Assembly: GCF_041435335.1 (NCBI RefSeq)
Contig: NZ_CP108430.1
Coordinates: 9,361,042-9,425,041 of the forward strand
Direction: 5' to 3'
Length of the DNA stretch: 64,000 nucleotides
Origin: Streptomyces sp. NBC_01283
GTDB lineage: Bacteria > Actinomycetota > Actinomycetes > Streptomycetales > Streptomycetaceae
How positions within the stretch are numbered: the stretch's first letter is position 1; each line of letters opens with the position of its first letter. The notes under the pieces are model-generated. The model did no database searches, was not told the DNA's origin, and saw only the letters and a list, made by a program, of their open reading frames with translations. Positions 10,531 through 18,249 of the stretch are shown piece by piece. Made by a program: the position numbers and the translations under genes.

Positions 10531-11187
10531 CGCAAGAACGTCCACGCAACGTCACCGCTGGCGGAGTTGCAGGGACGGGGCCGGCCGATCGAGGAGAAGC
10601 CGCGCCGGTTCACATTGCCCGCGCATCCGGACAAGAGACTGGCGCCGGGCTCCGAGAGTGTCGGTCAGCAAGTGCCGCTTGCGGCCGTTGACCTTCATCC
10701 TGACTCGGCCGTTGTCGACGAGGCAGCGCACCGCGTCGATTCGACAACAGGCCCCTTGGTTCTCGCTGGACTCGACATCCGCGAGTTATCAGAGGCCCTT
10801 CCTTCATGCCTCCACACCGATCAACTCATCCGATCCAGGGACCCGTTCGAAGCAAGCCGAGCACGTGCGGGGGCGGTCAGCGCGTCCACGCCCCGGCCGT
10901 GGGTGAGGAACGGCGCGGCCTACGGCGCTTCGCGCGGGGGCCAGGGCAGGGCAAGATACAGGTCATGCAGGAGGGGCTCGTGTTGTTTCCGCCCGGGCCG
11001 ACCGATCATGCCCGGGCGTCTCACCTGACGATGTCAGGCAAGCCCTTGCCCGGACACAACCCATTGGGCTCTACTTGTCCATCGTCTAAAGGCGTCGCGC
11101 CAGGCTGGAACACGTTTGAGTCGCATGTTTCAGCGCGGCACGGGATTCACCTGACTCGCACGCAGAACGTTCGGTAGGGGGAATGGA
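10531..11187. other. Gene-free stretch upstream of the LmbU-type regulator
   Basis: I see no recognisable gene here; open frames on both strands have no family signature. The last 100 bp become less GC-rich and include a ribosome site (AGGGGGA, about 11175-11182) for the regulator that follows. The regulator's promoter is presumably in this stretch, but no clear -35/-10 pair stands out. Confidence 0.4.
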
Positions 11188-11841
11188 ATGTCTATTTCGC
11201 GATCCGATACCAGAACCACGTTACGTCGCCAGAGCGATGCCGAGACGGTCGTCGGGCAGCGGGGGCCCATCGACAGTCCGCATCGCAGCCAGGTACTGAC
11301 GACGAATGTCGGCCTTCAGATCCCTGCCGGACTGACCTTCGAGAACTGGGAGAACACCGGAAGAAGGCTTTCGGGAATCATAAATTCCTCTTCCTGGTGG
11401 CTCGGGGACTGGCTCATATACGGGAAGGACCACTACAGCGATCGTTACGAGCGAGGAATTCGCACTGTCGGTCTCCGCTATCAGACGCTTCGTAACTACG
11501 CCTGGGTATCCCGTCGTTTCGCCATAGACCGGCGACGGGCCGCACTCAGCTTTCAGCACCATGCCGAGGTGGCCTCACTGTCGCTGGCGGAACAGGATCA
11601 CTGGCTCGACCAGAGCGAGGCGGGCGACTGGAGCACCAAGCAATTGCGCAAGGCCGTGCGTCTTGCGCAGGAGAACGAGATCGCCGGCGAGGACCAGGAC
11701 ACCAAACCGACCGAGCGGCTCGCCGTTCCGATCGGCCATATGCGGCGGTGGCACAGCGCCGCATCGCACGCGGGGATCGATCTCGAGGAGTGGGTGCTCG
11801 TCACGCTCGACAGCGCGGCCGAAGAGATCCTGGCGGGGTAG
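11188..11841 (+). CDS. LmbU-family cluster-situated transcriptional regulator
   Basis: A 217-residue protein whose central part carries the LmbU pattern: LQIPAGLTFENWENTGRRL, then WWLGDWLIYGKDHYSDRY, then LRYQTLRNYAWVSRRF and LSFQHHAEVASL. LmbU (lincomycin cluster) is a DNA-binding activator and repressor of biosynthetic genes. The ATG at 11188 has AGGGGGA upstream. Codon 12 (11221-11223) is TTA, the rare leucine codon read by bldA tRNA, so translation is probably delayed to the developmental or production stage. The gene sits intact between blocks of transposase debris, which suggests it is kept by selection. Confidence 0.92.
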   Translation: MSISRSDTRTTLRRQSDAETVVGQRGPIDSPHRSQVLTTNVGLQIPAGLTFENWENTGRRLSGIINSSSWWLGDWLIYGKDHYSDRYERGIRTVGLRYQTLRNYAWVSRRFAIDRRRAALSFQHHAEVASLSLAEQDHWLDQSEAGDWSTKQLRKAVRLAQENEIAGEDQDTKPTERLAVPIGHMRRWHSAASHAGIDLEEWVLVTLDSAAEEILAG

Positions 11842-12520
11842 ACACCGCACCGGAACCGGCGTGGGGCCTGTGGCCGGCGAGGATGGGTGCAGATTCTTTG
11901 AAGTGACGGTCGGAACCTGGGCAGAGGCGTTGGTGGCTGCCCAGGTCCCGGCCTCGCGGCTGCCGACCGGGTGGAGCAGGAGGTGCGGGCGGAAGCGGCG
12001 GGCGGCTTCGTTCTGGATCAGGTCGACCACTTCTGCCCCGCTTTCGGGCGTCCGCGCGCAGGGCTTCGGGGCGCATCACCACGCCCTTGCCGTCGACCTG
12101 GATGATCAGCCGCAACTCGCAAGTGCACGGAGTGGGGATCTTCACCGTGCAGTAGGCGGCGTTGTCGACAGCGCAGGCGAGGACTAGTTCTTTGAGGCGG
12201 CGCCTGCCAGGACCTTCCCGTAGCGTCGCTCGACCGCGGCGGCGGCCTGGTCGAAGGAGCTGCGGACCGCTTCGAGGCCGCGAGGCGGGCCAGGCCGCGC
12301 GAGTGCCGGCCGACGGGCAGCGACAGCTGGGCATCGGCCAGGGACACGTTGGTGACACCCCGCCGCGATGGCCGATCCGGCTCACCCGCACCGGACCGAA
12401 CACGCAGGTCAGCAGGCGACGATGCCCCGTCTCCCGCCAGGGGCACGGCTGCTGTCCTGCACCACCTGCCGCAGCACCTCGCACCCCAACTGCTTGATCT
12501 GCACGTCGAGTTCGTCATGG
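11842..12520 (-). pseudogene. ISKra4-family transposase remnant
   Basis: Minus-strand frames show CVFGPVRVSRI, SLADAQLSLPVGRHSRGLAR, RRLKELV and IQVDGKGVVMRPEALRAD (near 12100-12050), in that order but in different frames. This is the usual order in ISKra4-group transposases. Several frameshifts and a missing C-terminal catalytic part show it is dead. No ends were recognised. Confidence 0.7.
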
Positions 12521-13073
12521 CTCAAGGCGGCGGCTAGCCAGTGTCGAGACGAGGCGTTCGAAGCGGCTGTCCTCTCTTCGCCTTGCCTTGGCGGACGTTG
12601 AGCATGCCGTACCGGCCGAACTGCGGCGCCAAGCGGGTTCCGCCCCCCCGTCGGTCACGTCCAGCTTCGACGTATCGGTCCGCCGCGGCCCCCACGTAGA
12701 TGGTCGCATCCCGATACGCGGCCCAGGCCTCCTCGCGGGTGAACGCCTTGCCTCAGGGCTGCCCTCGCAGCCCTGCAGGTGCACCAGGGCGTTCCACTCG
12801 TGGGCGATCGCCACCGGATAGGCGCCGAACGCCTCCTCGCATGCTGGCACCCAGCCGTAACGGCCGAGGGCGCTGCAGCAGCGGGCTGCGGCGCTGATAG
12901 CGCACGGTCAGCCCCTCCACCTGCTCAACGAACGTCCTCCGACCACGGTCCGGGCCGTCGCAGAACAACCGCCGCGGCCGCAGACAGCGCCATCGGCCGG
13001 CGTGCGGCAATAGCGACTGTGCGTCCGCGCGGAACCGCGACCGGAGTCCGGACAAGCCACCACGTGGGGACGT
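12521..13073 (-). pseudogene. ISL3-like transposase fragment and degenerate flank
   Basis: At about 12830-13060 on the minus strand the frame reads RRLFCDGP then RRTFVEQVEGLTVRYQRRSP. This matches the N-terminal region of ISL3-type transposases just after their zinc-binding segment. The rest (about 12521-12830) has open frames but nothing I recognise. It abuts the stop codon of the dTDP-glucose dehydratase gene. Confidence 0.6.
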
Positions 13074-14105
13074 CTACGCGGGCAGACCGCCAAGAGGCCC
13101 CGTGACCGCCGCCCGTTCTCCCGGGCCCGCGCTCTGGCGACGCTTGAGCGGTTCCCACCAGTCGCGGTTGTCGCGGTACCAGGCGAAGGTCTCGGCCAGC
13201 CCGGATTCGAAGTCGTGGCGCGGACTGTAGCCCAGCTCGGTCCGCATCCTGGTGCAGTCGATCGCGTAGCGCCTGTCGTGGCCCTTGCGGTCCGGAACAT
13301 GGAGCACCTGTGTCCAGTCCGCGCCGCAGGCCGCGAGCAGCCGGTCGGTCAGTTCACGGTTGCTCAGTTCGATGCCGCCGCTGATGTTGTAGACACGGCC
13401 CGCGCCGCCGCCGGCACGGACCAACTCGATGGCCGCGCAGTGGTCCTCGACGTGCAGCCAGTCGCGCCGGTTCAGCCCGTCGCCGTACAGCGGGACGTCA
13501 CCACCGTCGAGCAGCGTCGTGAGGAACAGCGGGATGATCTTCTCGGGGAACTGCCGCGGCCCGTAGTTGTTGCTGCACCGGGTGACCCGCACGTCCAGGC
13601 CGTGGGTGCGGTGGTACGACAGGGCCAGAAGGTCCGAGGCCGCCTTGGAGGCGGCGTAGGGCGAATTGGGGTCGAGGGGGTCCTGCTCGGTGCGGGAACC
13701 GCTCTCCACCGAGCCGTAGACCTCGTCCGTGGACACGTGCACGAAGCGGTCGACGTTGTGCCGCAGCGCGGCGTCCAGCAGGGTCTGGGTGCCCGTGACG
13801 TTGGTACGGACGAAGGCGTCGGCGGAGGCGATCGAGCGGTCCACGTGGGACTCGGCGGCGAAATGTACCACCTGGTCGGCCTGTTCCATCAGCTTGTCGA
13901 CGAGGGGGGCATCGCAGATGTCGCCCTGGACGAACGTCAGCCGGGGATCGCTGAGATCGAGGTTGTCGAGGCTGCCGGCGTAGGTCAGGCTGTCCAGCAC
14001 CGTGACCCGGGACACCCCGGAGTCCTGCGCTGTGTCGGCTGCGAGCAGCATCCGTACATAAGCGGAGCCAATGAATCCGGCGGCGCCGGTGACCAGCAGA
14101 TTCAC
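13074..14105 (-). CDS. rmlB: dTDP-glucose 4,6-dehydratase
   Basis: A 343-residue extended short-chain dehydrogenase. The NAD-binding turn is VTGAAGFIGSAYV at the N-terminus, followed by FAAESHVDRSI, VSTDEVYGS and the catalytic YAASKAASD (Y-x-x-x-K near residue 150). This set identifies the RmlB family. It converts dTDP-glucose to dTDP-4-keto-6-deoxyglucose, the entry to all 6-deoxysugars. Its start overlaps the stop of the rmlA homologue by 4 bp (ATGA), so the pair is one operon. It presumably feeds the sugar-tailoring genes at 54.6-59.4 kb. Confidence 0.96.
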   Translation of the reverse strand: MNLLVTGAAGFIGSAYVRMLLAADTAQDSGVSRVTVLDSLTYAGSLDNLDLSDPRLTFVQGDICDAPLVDKLMEQADQVVHFAAESHVDRSIASADAFVRTNVTGTQTLLDAALRHNVDRFVHVSTDEVYGSVESGSRTEQDPLDPNSPYAASKAASDLLALSYHRTHGLDVRVTRCSNNYGPRQFPEKIIPLFLTTLLDGGDVPLYGDGLNRRDWLHVEDHCAAIELVRAGGGAGRVYNISGGIELSNRELTDRLLAACGADWTQVLHVPDRKGHDRRYAIDCTRMRTELGYSPRHDFESGLAETFAWYRDNRDWWEPLKRRQSAGPGERAAVTGPLGGLPA

Positions 14106-15010
14106 AGCGCCTCCAGAGGGAGCGGGGGCAGCATGCCCGCCTTGCAGAGGCGGGCCCGCTCCATGACGTAATCGCCGTAGGGCGAGTTGCCCATGCGCGA
14201 CCCCAGCGCTTGGCAGTCGTCCGGGTCGATGTACCCCATGTGCATGGCGATCTCCTCGATGCAGCCCAGCCGGATGCCCTGTCGGCGCTGCGTGTCCCTC
14301 ACGAATGTGCCTGCTTCGAGCAGGGACTCATGGGTGCCCGTGTCCAGCCACGTGACGCCCCTGCCCAGCCACACCAGCTCGGCGGTGCCCATCTTCAGAT
14401 AGACGCGCAGCAAGTCTGTGATTTCCAGCTCGCCCCGGGGGGACGGCTCCAGGTCTCTGGCGATGTCCGTGACCTGGGCGTCGAAGAAGTAGATCCCCGG
14501 GATGGCGAGGTTCGAGCGCGGCTGCCGGGGCTTCTCCTCGATGGAGACGAGTTCGCCCAGCGAGTCGATCTCGGCGACGCCGAACCGCTCCGGGTCGGCC
14601 ACCTCGTGGCCGAACAGCACGCAGCCACCCATCTTGAGCGCGGTGCGCCGCAGCATGGTGGGCAGGTTGGCACCGTGGAAGAGATTGTCCCCGAGGATCA
14701 GCGCGCACTGCTCGCCGCGGATGTGGTCCTCCGCTACAAGGAAGGCGTCGGCGATGCCGCGCGGCTTGTCCTGCGTGGCGTAGTCGATGGACAGCCCCAG
14801 CTGCCGACCGTCACCCAGAAGGGCTTGGAACGCGGGGAGGTCGGTCGGACGCGTGATGATGAGGATGTCCTGGATGCCCGCCAGCATGAGCACGGAGAGC
14901 GGATAGTAGATCATCGGCTTGTCGTAGACCGGAGCGAGTTGTTTGGAACTCGTGAACGTGAGGGGCTGCAGGCGAGTGCCGTTGCCGCCCGCGAGAATGA
15001 TGCCTTTCAT
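14102..15010 (-). CDS. rmlA: Glucose-1-phosphate thymidylyltransferase
   Basis: A 302-residue nucleotidyltransferase. The N-terminal MKGIILAGGNGTRLQPLT is the nucleotide-binding signature, followed by KQLAPVYDKPMIYYPLS, the metal-binding LGDNLFHG and the sugar-binding EEKPRQPRSN region. Length and motifs match the short RmlA form of antibiotic clusters (StrD type). It makes dTDP-glucose from glucose-1-phosphate and dTTP. A GGGAG lies about 12 bases before the ATG. It is first in a two-gene operon with the dehydratase and is transcribed away from the glycosyltransferase at 15270. Confidence 0.96.
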   Translation of the reverse strand: MKGIILAGGNGTRLQPLTFTSSKQLAPVYDKPMIYYPLSVLMLAGIQDILIITRPTDLPAFQALLGDGRQLGLSIDYATQDKPRGIADAFLVAEDHIRGEQCALILGDNLFHGANLPTMLRRTALKMGGCVLFGHEVADPERFGVAEIDSLGELVSIEEKPRQPRSNLAIPGIYFFDAQVTDIARDLEPSPRGELEITDLLRVYLKMGTAELVWLGRGVTWLDTGTHESLLEAGTFVRDTQRRQGIRLGCIEEIAMHMGYIDPDDCQALGSRMGNSPYGDYVMERARLCKAGMLPPLPLEAL

Positions 15011-15269
15011 TCGCTCTGCGCTCCCTCATGGTCGGTGTTCCCGCATCTTGGGGGGCCCGTCCAAAGCCGTTCTAATGCGCTTCTTGGAGGAGCCGGCCCG
15101 ATGCGGAGAGCGGTGGGCACCGGGAGTCGGGCGGCGGGGCCGGCACAGGGACCTCGAGTGTGCCGCCCGGATCCGGGACATCAAGAGAGGGCCAAGACCG
15201 GCTCAAGGTGGCCGGGTGAGGGTCTCCTGTGTCCGGCTGGGTGCGGAGTTCCTGAAGGGGCTGATCGGC

Positions 15270-16574
15270 TTGAGAATCCTGTTCACCTGTATTCCTTGGC
15301 GGTCCCACTTCCAGGCTCTTGTGCCGCTGGCCTGGGCGCTGCAGGCGGCGGGGCACGAGGTCCGGGTCGCGAGCGGCCCGGAGCTGACGGACGCCATCAC
15401 CGCCTCGGGTCTGCCGGCGGTGCCCGTCGGTTCCGACGAGCCGGTCATCGAGAAGCTCGACGCGCTTCTGGTTCCGGAGGTGATGGCGAAGGTCCAGGAA
15501 CTCGCGGAGCGGGGCGACCTTTTGACCGACCTGGCGGAGAACCGCGAGGAGGAGCTCACCTGGGAGCGCCTGCGATGGGGATATCAGATGACGCAGCGGA
15601 CCCAGGCGGCCATGAACGATGCGATGGTCGAGGAGCTGGTGGAGTACTGCCGCTGGTGGCAGCCGGACCTGGTGCTCTGGGACTGGCTGAGCCACGCGGG
15701 CGCGATCGCGGCCACGGCGGTCGGAGTGCCGCACGGGCGCACGCTGACCGAACTCGACGTGGTGGGCCGTATGCGCCGGCATTTTCTGCGGGTGCGTCAG
15801 GAGCAGGCGCCCGAGGACCGCGAGGACCCGTTGGGGGACTGGCTGGGGGAGTGGGCGCAGAAGTTCGGTGCCGAGTTCTCCGAGGAGATGGTGACCGGGC
15901 AGTTCGCGATCGAGCAGATGGTCGGCTCGATGCGGCTGGAGTCGCCGTCGCCGCATCTTCCGCTGCGCTATGTCCCCTACAACGGGCCGTCGGTGGTGCC
16001 GCATTGGGCCCGACGCGACCCGGCCAAGCGGCGCGTGCTTGCCACCTACGGACTCAGCCTGGAGCAGGCCGAGAGGCATCAGGCCACTTCCTTGGAGCAG
16101 ATGCAGGGGATGCTGGATGCGCTGGCTGATCTGGACATCGAGCTGGTGGTGACGCTGCCCGAGCAGTTCCAGCGGGAGCTGGAGCGGGTTCCCGGCAATA
16201 CCAGGCTGGTGGAGTTCGTTCCGCTGCACGCCGTCGTCCCCTCGTGCTCGGCTGTGATCCACCATGGCGGCGTGCCCGGGTTCCTGGAGGCGATCGCGCA
16301 CGGGGTGCCGCAGCTGGTGATCGGCCGCGCCGTTCCCGATATCGGGGAGCGTGGCCCGCGGCTGGAGCGGTCCGGGGCCGGCCTGTGGATCCGGGGGGAC
16401 GCTCCGGAGGACCTGGACGGGGGGCGGGTGCGGGAGCAGCTGGTGCGGCTGCTGGAGGAGCCGTCGTTCGGGGAGGCCGCCGGACGGCTCGGCCAGGAGC
16501 TGGCGGCGCAGCCGTCACCCGCCGAGGTCGTCCGGGAACTGGAACGGATCGTGGACCGCTCCGGCTCGCGCTGA
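15270..16574 (+). CDS. Glycosyltransferase 1 (GT1/UGT-like, GT-B fold)
   Basis: Encodes about 434 residues of a MurG/EryCIII-type natural-product glycosyltransferase. The N-terminal strand RILFTCIPWRSHFQALVPLA is the acceptor-domain start. The C-terminal donor-binding region has PSCSAVIHHGGVPGFLEAIA followed by GVPQLVIG. I chose the TTG at 15270 because AAGGGG lies nine bases upstream and homologues begin with the MRILF strand; the frame stays open further upstream. It is strikingly similar at DNA level to the gene at 36124, except around residues 50-115 and two short patches. Inference: both use the same or very similar activated sugar but different acceptor positions. Confidence 0.93.
   Translation: MRILFTCIPWRSHFQALVPLAWALQAAGHEVRVASGPELTDAITASGLPAVPVGSDEPVIEKLDALLVPEVMAKVQELAERGDLLTDLAENREEELTWERLRWGYQMTQRTQAAMNDAMVEELVEYCRWWQPDLVLWDWLSHAGAIAATAVGVPHGRTLTELDVVGRMRRHFLRVRQEQAPEDREDPLGDWLGEWAQKFGAEFSEEMVTGQFAIEQMVGSMRLESPSPHLPLRYVPYNGPSVVPHWARRDPAKRRVLATYGLSLEQAERHQATSLEQMQGMLDALADLDIELVVTLPEQFQRELERVPGNTRLVEFVPLHAVVPSCSAVIHHGGVPGFLEAIAHGVPQLVIGRAVPDIGERGPRLERSGAGLWIRGDAPEDLDGGRVREQLVRLLEEPSFGEAAGRLGQELAAQPSPAEVVRELERIVDRSGSR
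15618..16555 (+). repeat. Long near-identical DNA block, copy 1 (glycosyltransferase)
   Basis: Pairs with 36472-37409. Runs of perfect identity by eye include 15618-15741 and about 15776-16035. The rest up to 16555 differs in two short patches (about 15742-15775 and 16036-16103) and a few scattered bases. Identity this high in synonymous sites points to recent duplication or gene conversion. Confidence 0.9.
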
Positions 16575-16833
16575 GGGGTGCCACGTAAATGATTTCCGCC
16601 GGGTCGGTGACGCGGATGCCCACCGGGCATGTCGTTCACCCAGCCTGCGAGAGGCGGATGCCGTCCACGATGACGAAGAGCGGAGCGTGCCGGTGCAGCG
16701 TCAAGTTCACGCGCCGGCACGCCGCGACCAGGACGGCTCAGACGCCGTGATCACACCAACCGCACCAAGATCATCTCGGTCACGGCCAGGCAGTACGGGG
16801 CGTCCCTCGGCCGGCACGGCCGTCCGGGGCCGG
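16575..16833. other. Intergenic region between convergent genes
   Basis: 259 bp between the stop of glycosyltransferase 1 and the stop of the SARP gene. Short GC-rich inverted repeats (around 16800-16835) might act as a terminator, but no clean stem with a T-run is visible. No gene is recognised. Confidence 0.35.
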
Positions 16834-17580
16834 TCAGTGGCCGTTGTCCATCAGAATCGAACGCTGGATGTCCTTCAGCGCCGGGCCGGGTTCGACGCCC
16901 AGCTGTTCCCGCAGGGTCCGGCATGCCTGGTGGTAGGCGATCAGGGCGTCGCCCCGGCAGTCGCTTCGATGAAGCGCCAGCATGAGTTGCCGGTGGAACA
17001 CCTCTCGCAAGGGGTGCTCGGTACTGAGGAGGTAGAGGTCACCGACGAGCTCGCGGTGGTGCCCGAGGGCCATGTGCGCCTCCATCTGGCCCTCCCGGCA
17101 CTCCAGTTGGATCTCGTCGAACCATGCCTGGAACCCCTGCAGGATCGGGCCGCGTGCCGCAGTGGGCAGCGGCCCCCGGCACAGTGCGAGCGCCTCTTCG
17201 AAACTGCTGACCGCATCCTCGTGCTCGCCGTTCCTGAGCCGGACCCGGCCTTGTTTCACCAGGCGGGTGAGGTCGTGGAGGTCGAGTTCGCCCGGACCCA
17301 GCGTCAGCATGTATCCGGAGGGACTGGTGACGACGGGGCTTGCCGCCGCCCCGGGATGGCGCAGAAGCTTGCGGACCTGGGAGACGTACACATACAGGCC
17401 CCCGATGGCGCTGCGCGGCGGCTCGTCGCCCCAGATTTCGGTGATGAGCTGGTCGACGCTGACAACCTGACCGGACCGGATGGCGAGAGTCGCCAGCAGA
17501 ATTTCGACCTTCTGCGCCCCTATGGCCTTGATGGTATTTCCGTTAGCGACGCGGACCGGTCCTAAGATCTCAAGCCGCAT
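16834..17580 (-). CDS. SARP-family transcriptional activator
   Basis: A 248-residue regulator. The N-terminal winged-helix DNA-binding domain (MRLEILGPVRV, then KVEILLATLAIRSGQVVSVDQLITEIWGD in two stretches) is followed by the bacterial transcriptional activator domain (residues 95-245) ending with YHQACRTLREQLGVEPGPAL. It is the compact form (ActII-ORF4/RedD type, about 250-280 residues). The ATG at 17580 has AGGAG eight bases upstream; a longer frame reaching 17760 has no support. Codon 6 (plus-strand 17563-17565) is TTA, so it should depend on bldA. It is divergent from the main NRPS gene and is the likely pathway activator. Confidence 0.94.
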   Translation of the reverse strand: MRLEILGPVRVANGNTIKAIGAQKVEILLATLAIRSGQVVSVDQLITEIWGDEPPRSAIGGLYVYVSQVRKLLRHPGAAASPVVTSPSGYMLTLGPGELDLHDLTRLVKQGRVRLRNGEHEDAVSSFEEALALCRGPLPTAARGPILQGFQAWFDEIQLECREGQMEAHMALGHHRELVGDLYLLSTEHPLREVFHRQLMLALHRSDCRGDALIAYHQACRTLREQLGVEPGPALKDIQRSILMDNGH

Positions 17581-17861
17581 ACTGTGAACTCCTATTTCTT
17601 GGAACGGTGAAAGGAGTATAAATACTGGTCGAAGGTGATGCGGTGAAATGTACTGCGGATGCGCCTGAACATACCTCACGTTCCCGGGCGGTGAGTCAAC
17701 GGGAACTGGTCTTCGGTGTCCTGTTGGCGGGACACCTTCGCCGTCCAGCGGCCAGTCCAATCATGGTTGACACGATATTAGGTCGACGTGGTTACCTAAT
17801 GTGTGTTCCATTGGCTCGCGAACAGGCGGCCTGCGGAATCGGGGTGAGGGAATGTCAACTA

Positions 17862-17897
17862 CTCAGGAGATCAATTGCGTGTGAGCGGGTGAGTGCC
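17862..17897 (+). promoter_or_regulatory. Shared leader box A, copy 1
   Basis: A 36-bp element upstream of the main NRPS with the invariant core GTGTGAGCGGGTG followed by one variable base and GTGCC. About 29-30 of 36 positions match the copy at 53146-53181 upstream of the ornithine hydroxylase gene. Its position in two co-regulated leaders suggests a promoter or activator site. Function is inferred only. Confidence 0.6.
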
Positions 17898-18147
17898 GCG
17901 TTTCTTTGTCGAAGAGGTCGCGGAGGGGGTTGGCGTTGTGCCTTTACCGTCCGCGGGTCTCGTCGGCCCGCTTTCCGGTGAACGGCACCAGGCCGGCTTC
18001 GTATGCCGCGTGCCTGCTGCTGTCGATGGAGTCCTGAACCAGCCGCCGCTCGACCGCCCGGGCCTGCCCGGCAACCAGGTGCCCAGGGCGTCGCACCGCA
18101 GGCGACGCTCGGCGAGGCCCGCCGACAGACCGGCGAGCGAACCACAT

Positions 18148-18169
18148 CCAGGTCACCCAGGGATCTGAG
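18148..18169 (+). promoter_or_regulatory. Shared leader box B, copy 1
   Basis: Twenty of 22 bases match 53208-53229 (core CCAGGTCAC then CAGGGATCTG). It lies 80 bp before the NRPS start. The same order (A then B) occurs before the ornithine hydroxylase, but with only 26 bp between the boxes instead of 250. Confidence 0.6.
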
Positions 18170-18249
18170 TACCCAAAGAAAATGTTTGCATGCGCAACTT
18201 GTGATGGATCGACCCTGCCCGTGGACCAGATAAACAGGAGTGCTGAGTC

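Larger units (their letters stand above)
17581..18249. promoter_or_regulatory. Divergent regulatory region between the SARP gene and the main NRPS
   Basis: 669 bp. On the SARP side (minus strand) an AT-rich TATTTATACT lies about 30-45 bp before the gene and could supply a -10. Toward the NRPS there is TTGACA at 17767-17772 with an AT-rich TTACCTAAT about 20 bp later. Two sequence boxes (17862-17897 and 18148-18169) recur upstream of the ornithine hydroxylase gene. Between them lie about 250 bp that read on the minus strand like the C-terminal end of an unknown protein (AVERRLVQDSIDSSRHAAYE, then a stop). The NRPS ribosome site AGGAG ends at 18240. Confidence 0.55.
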
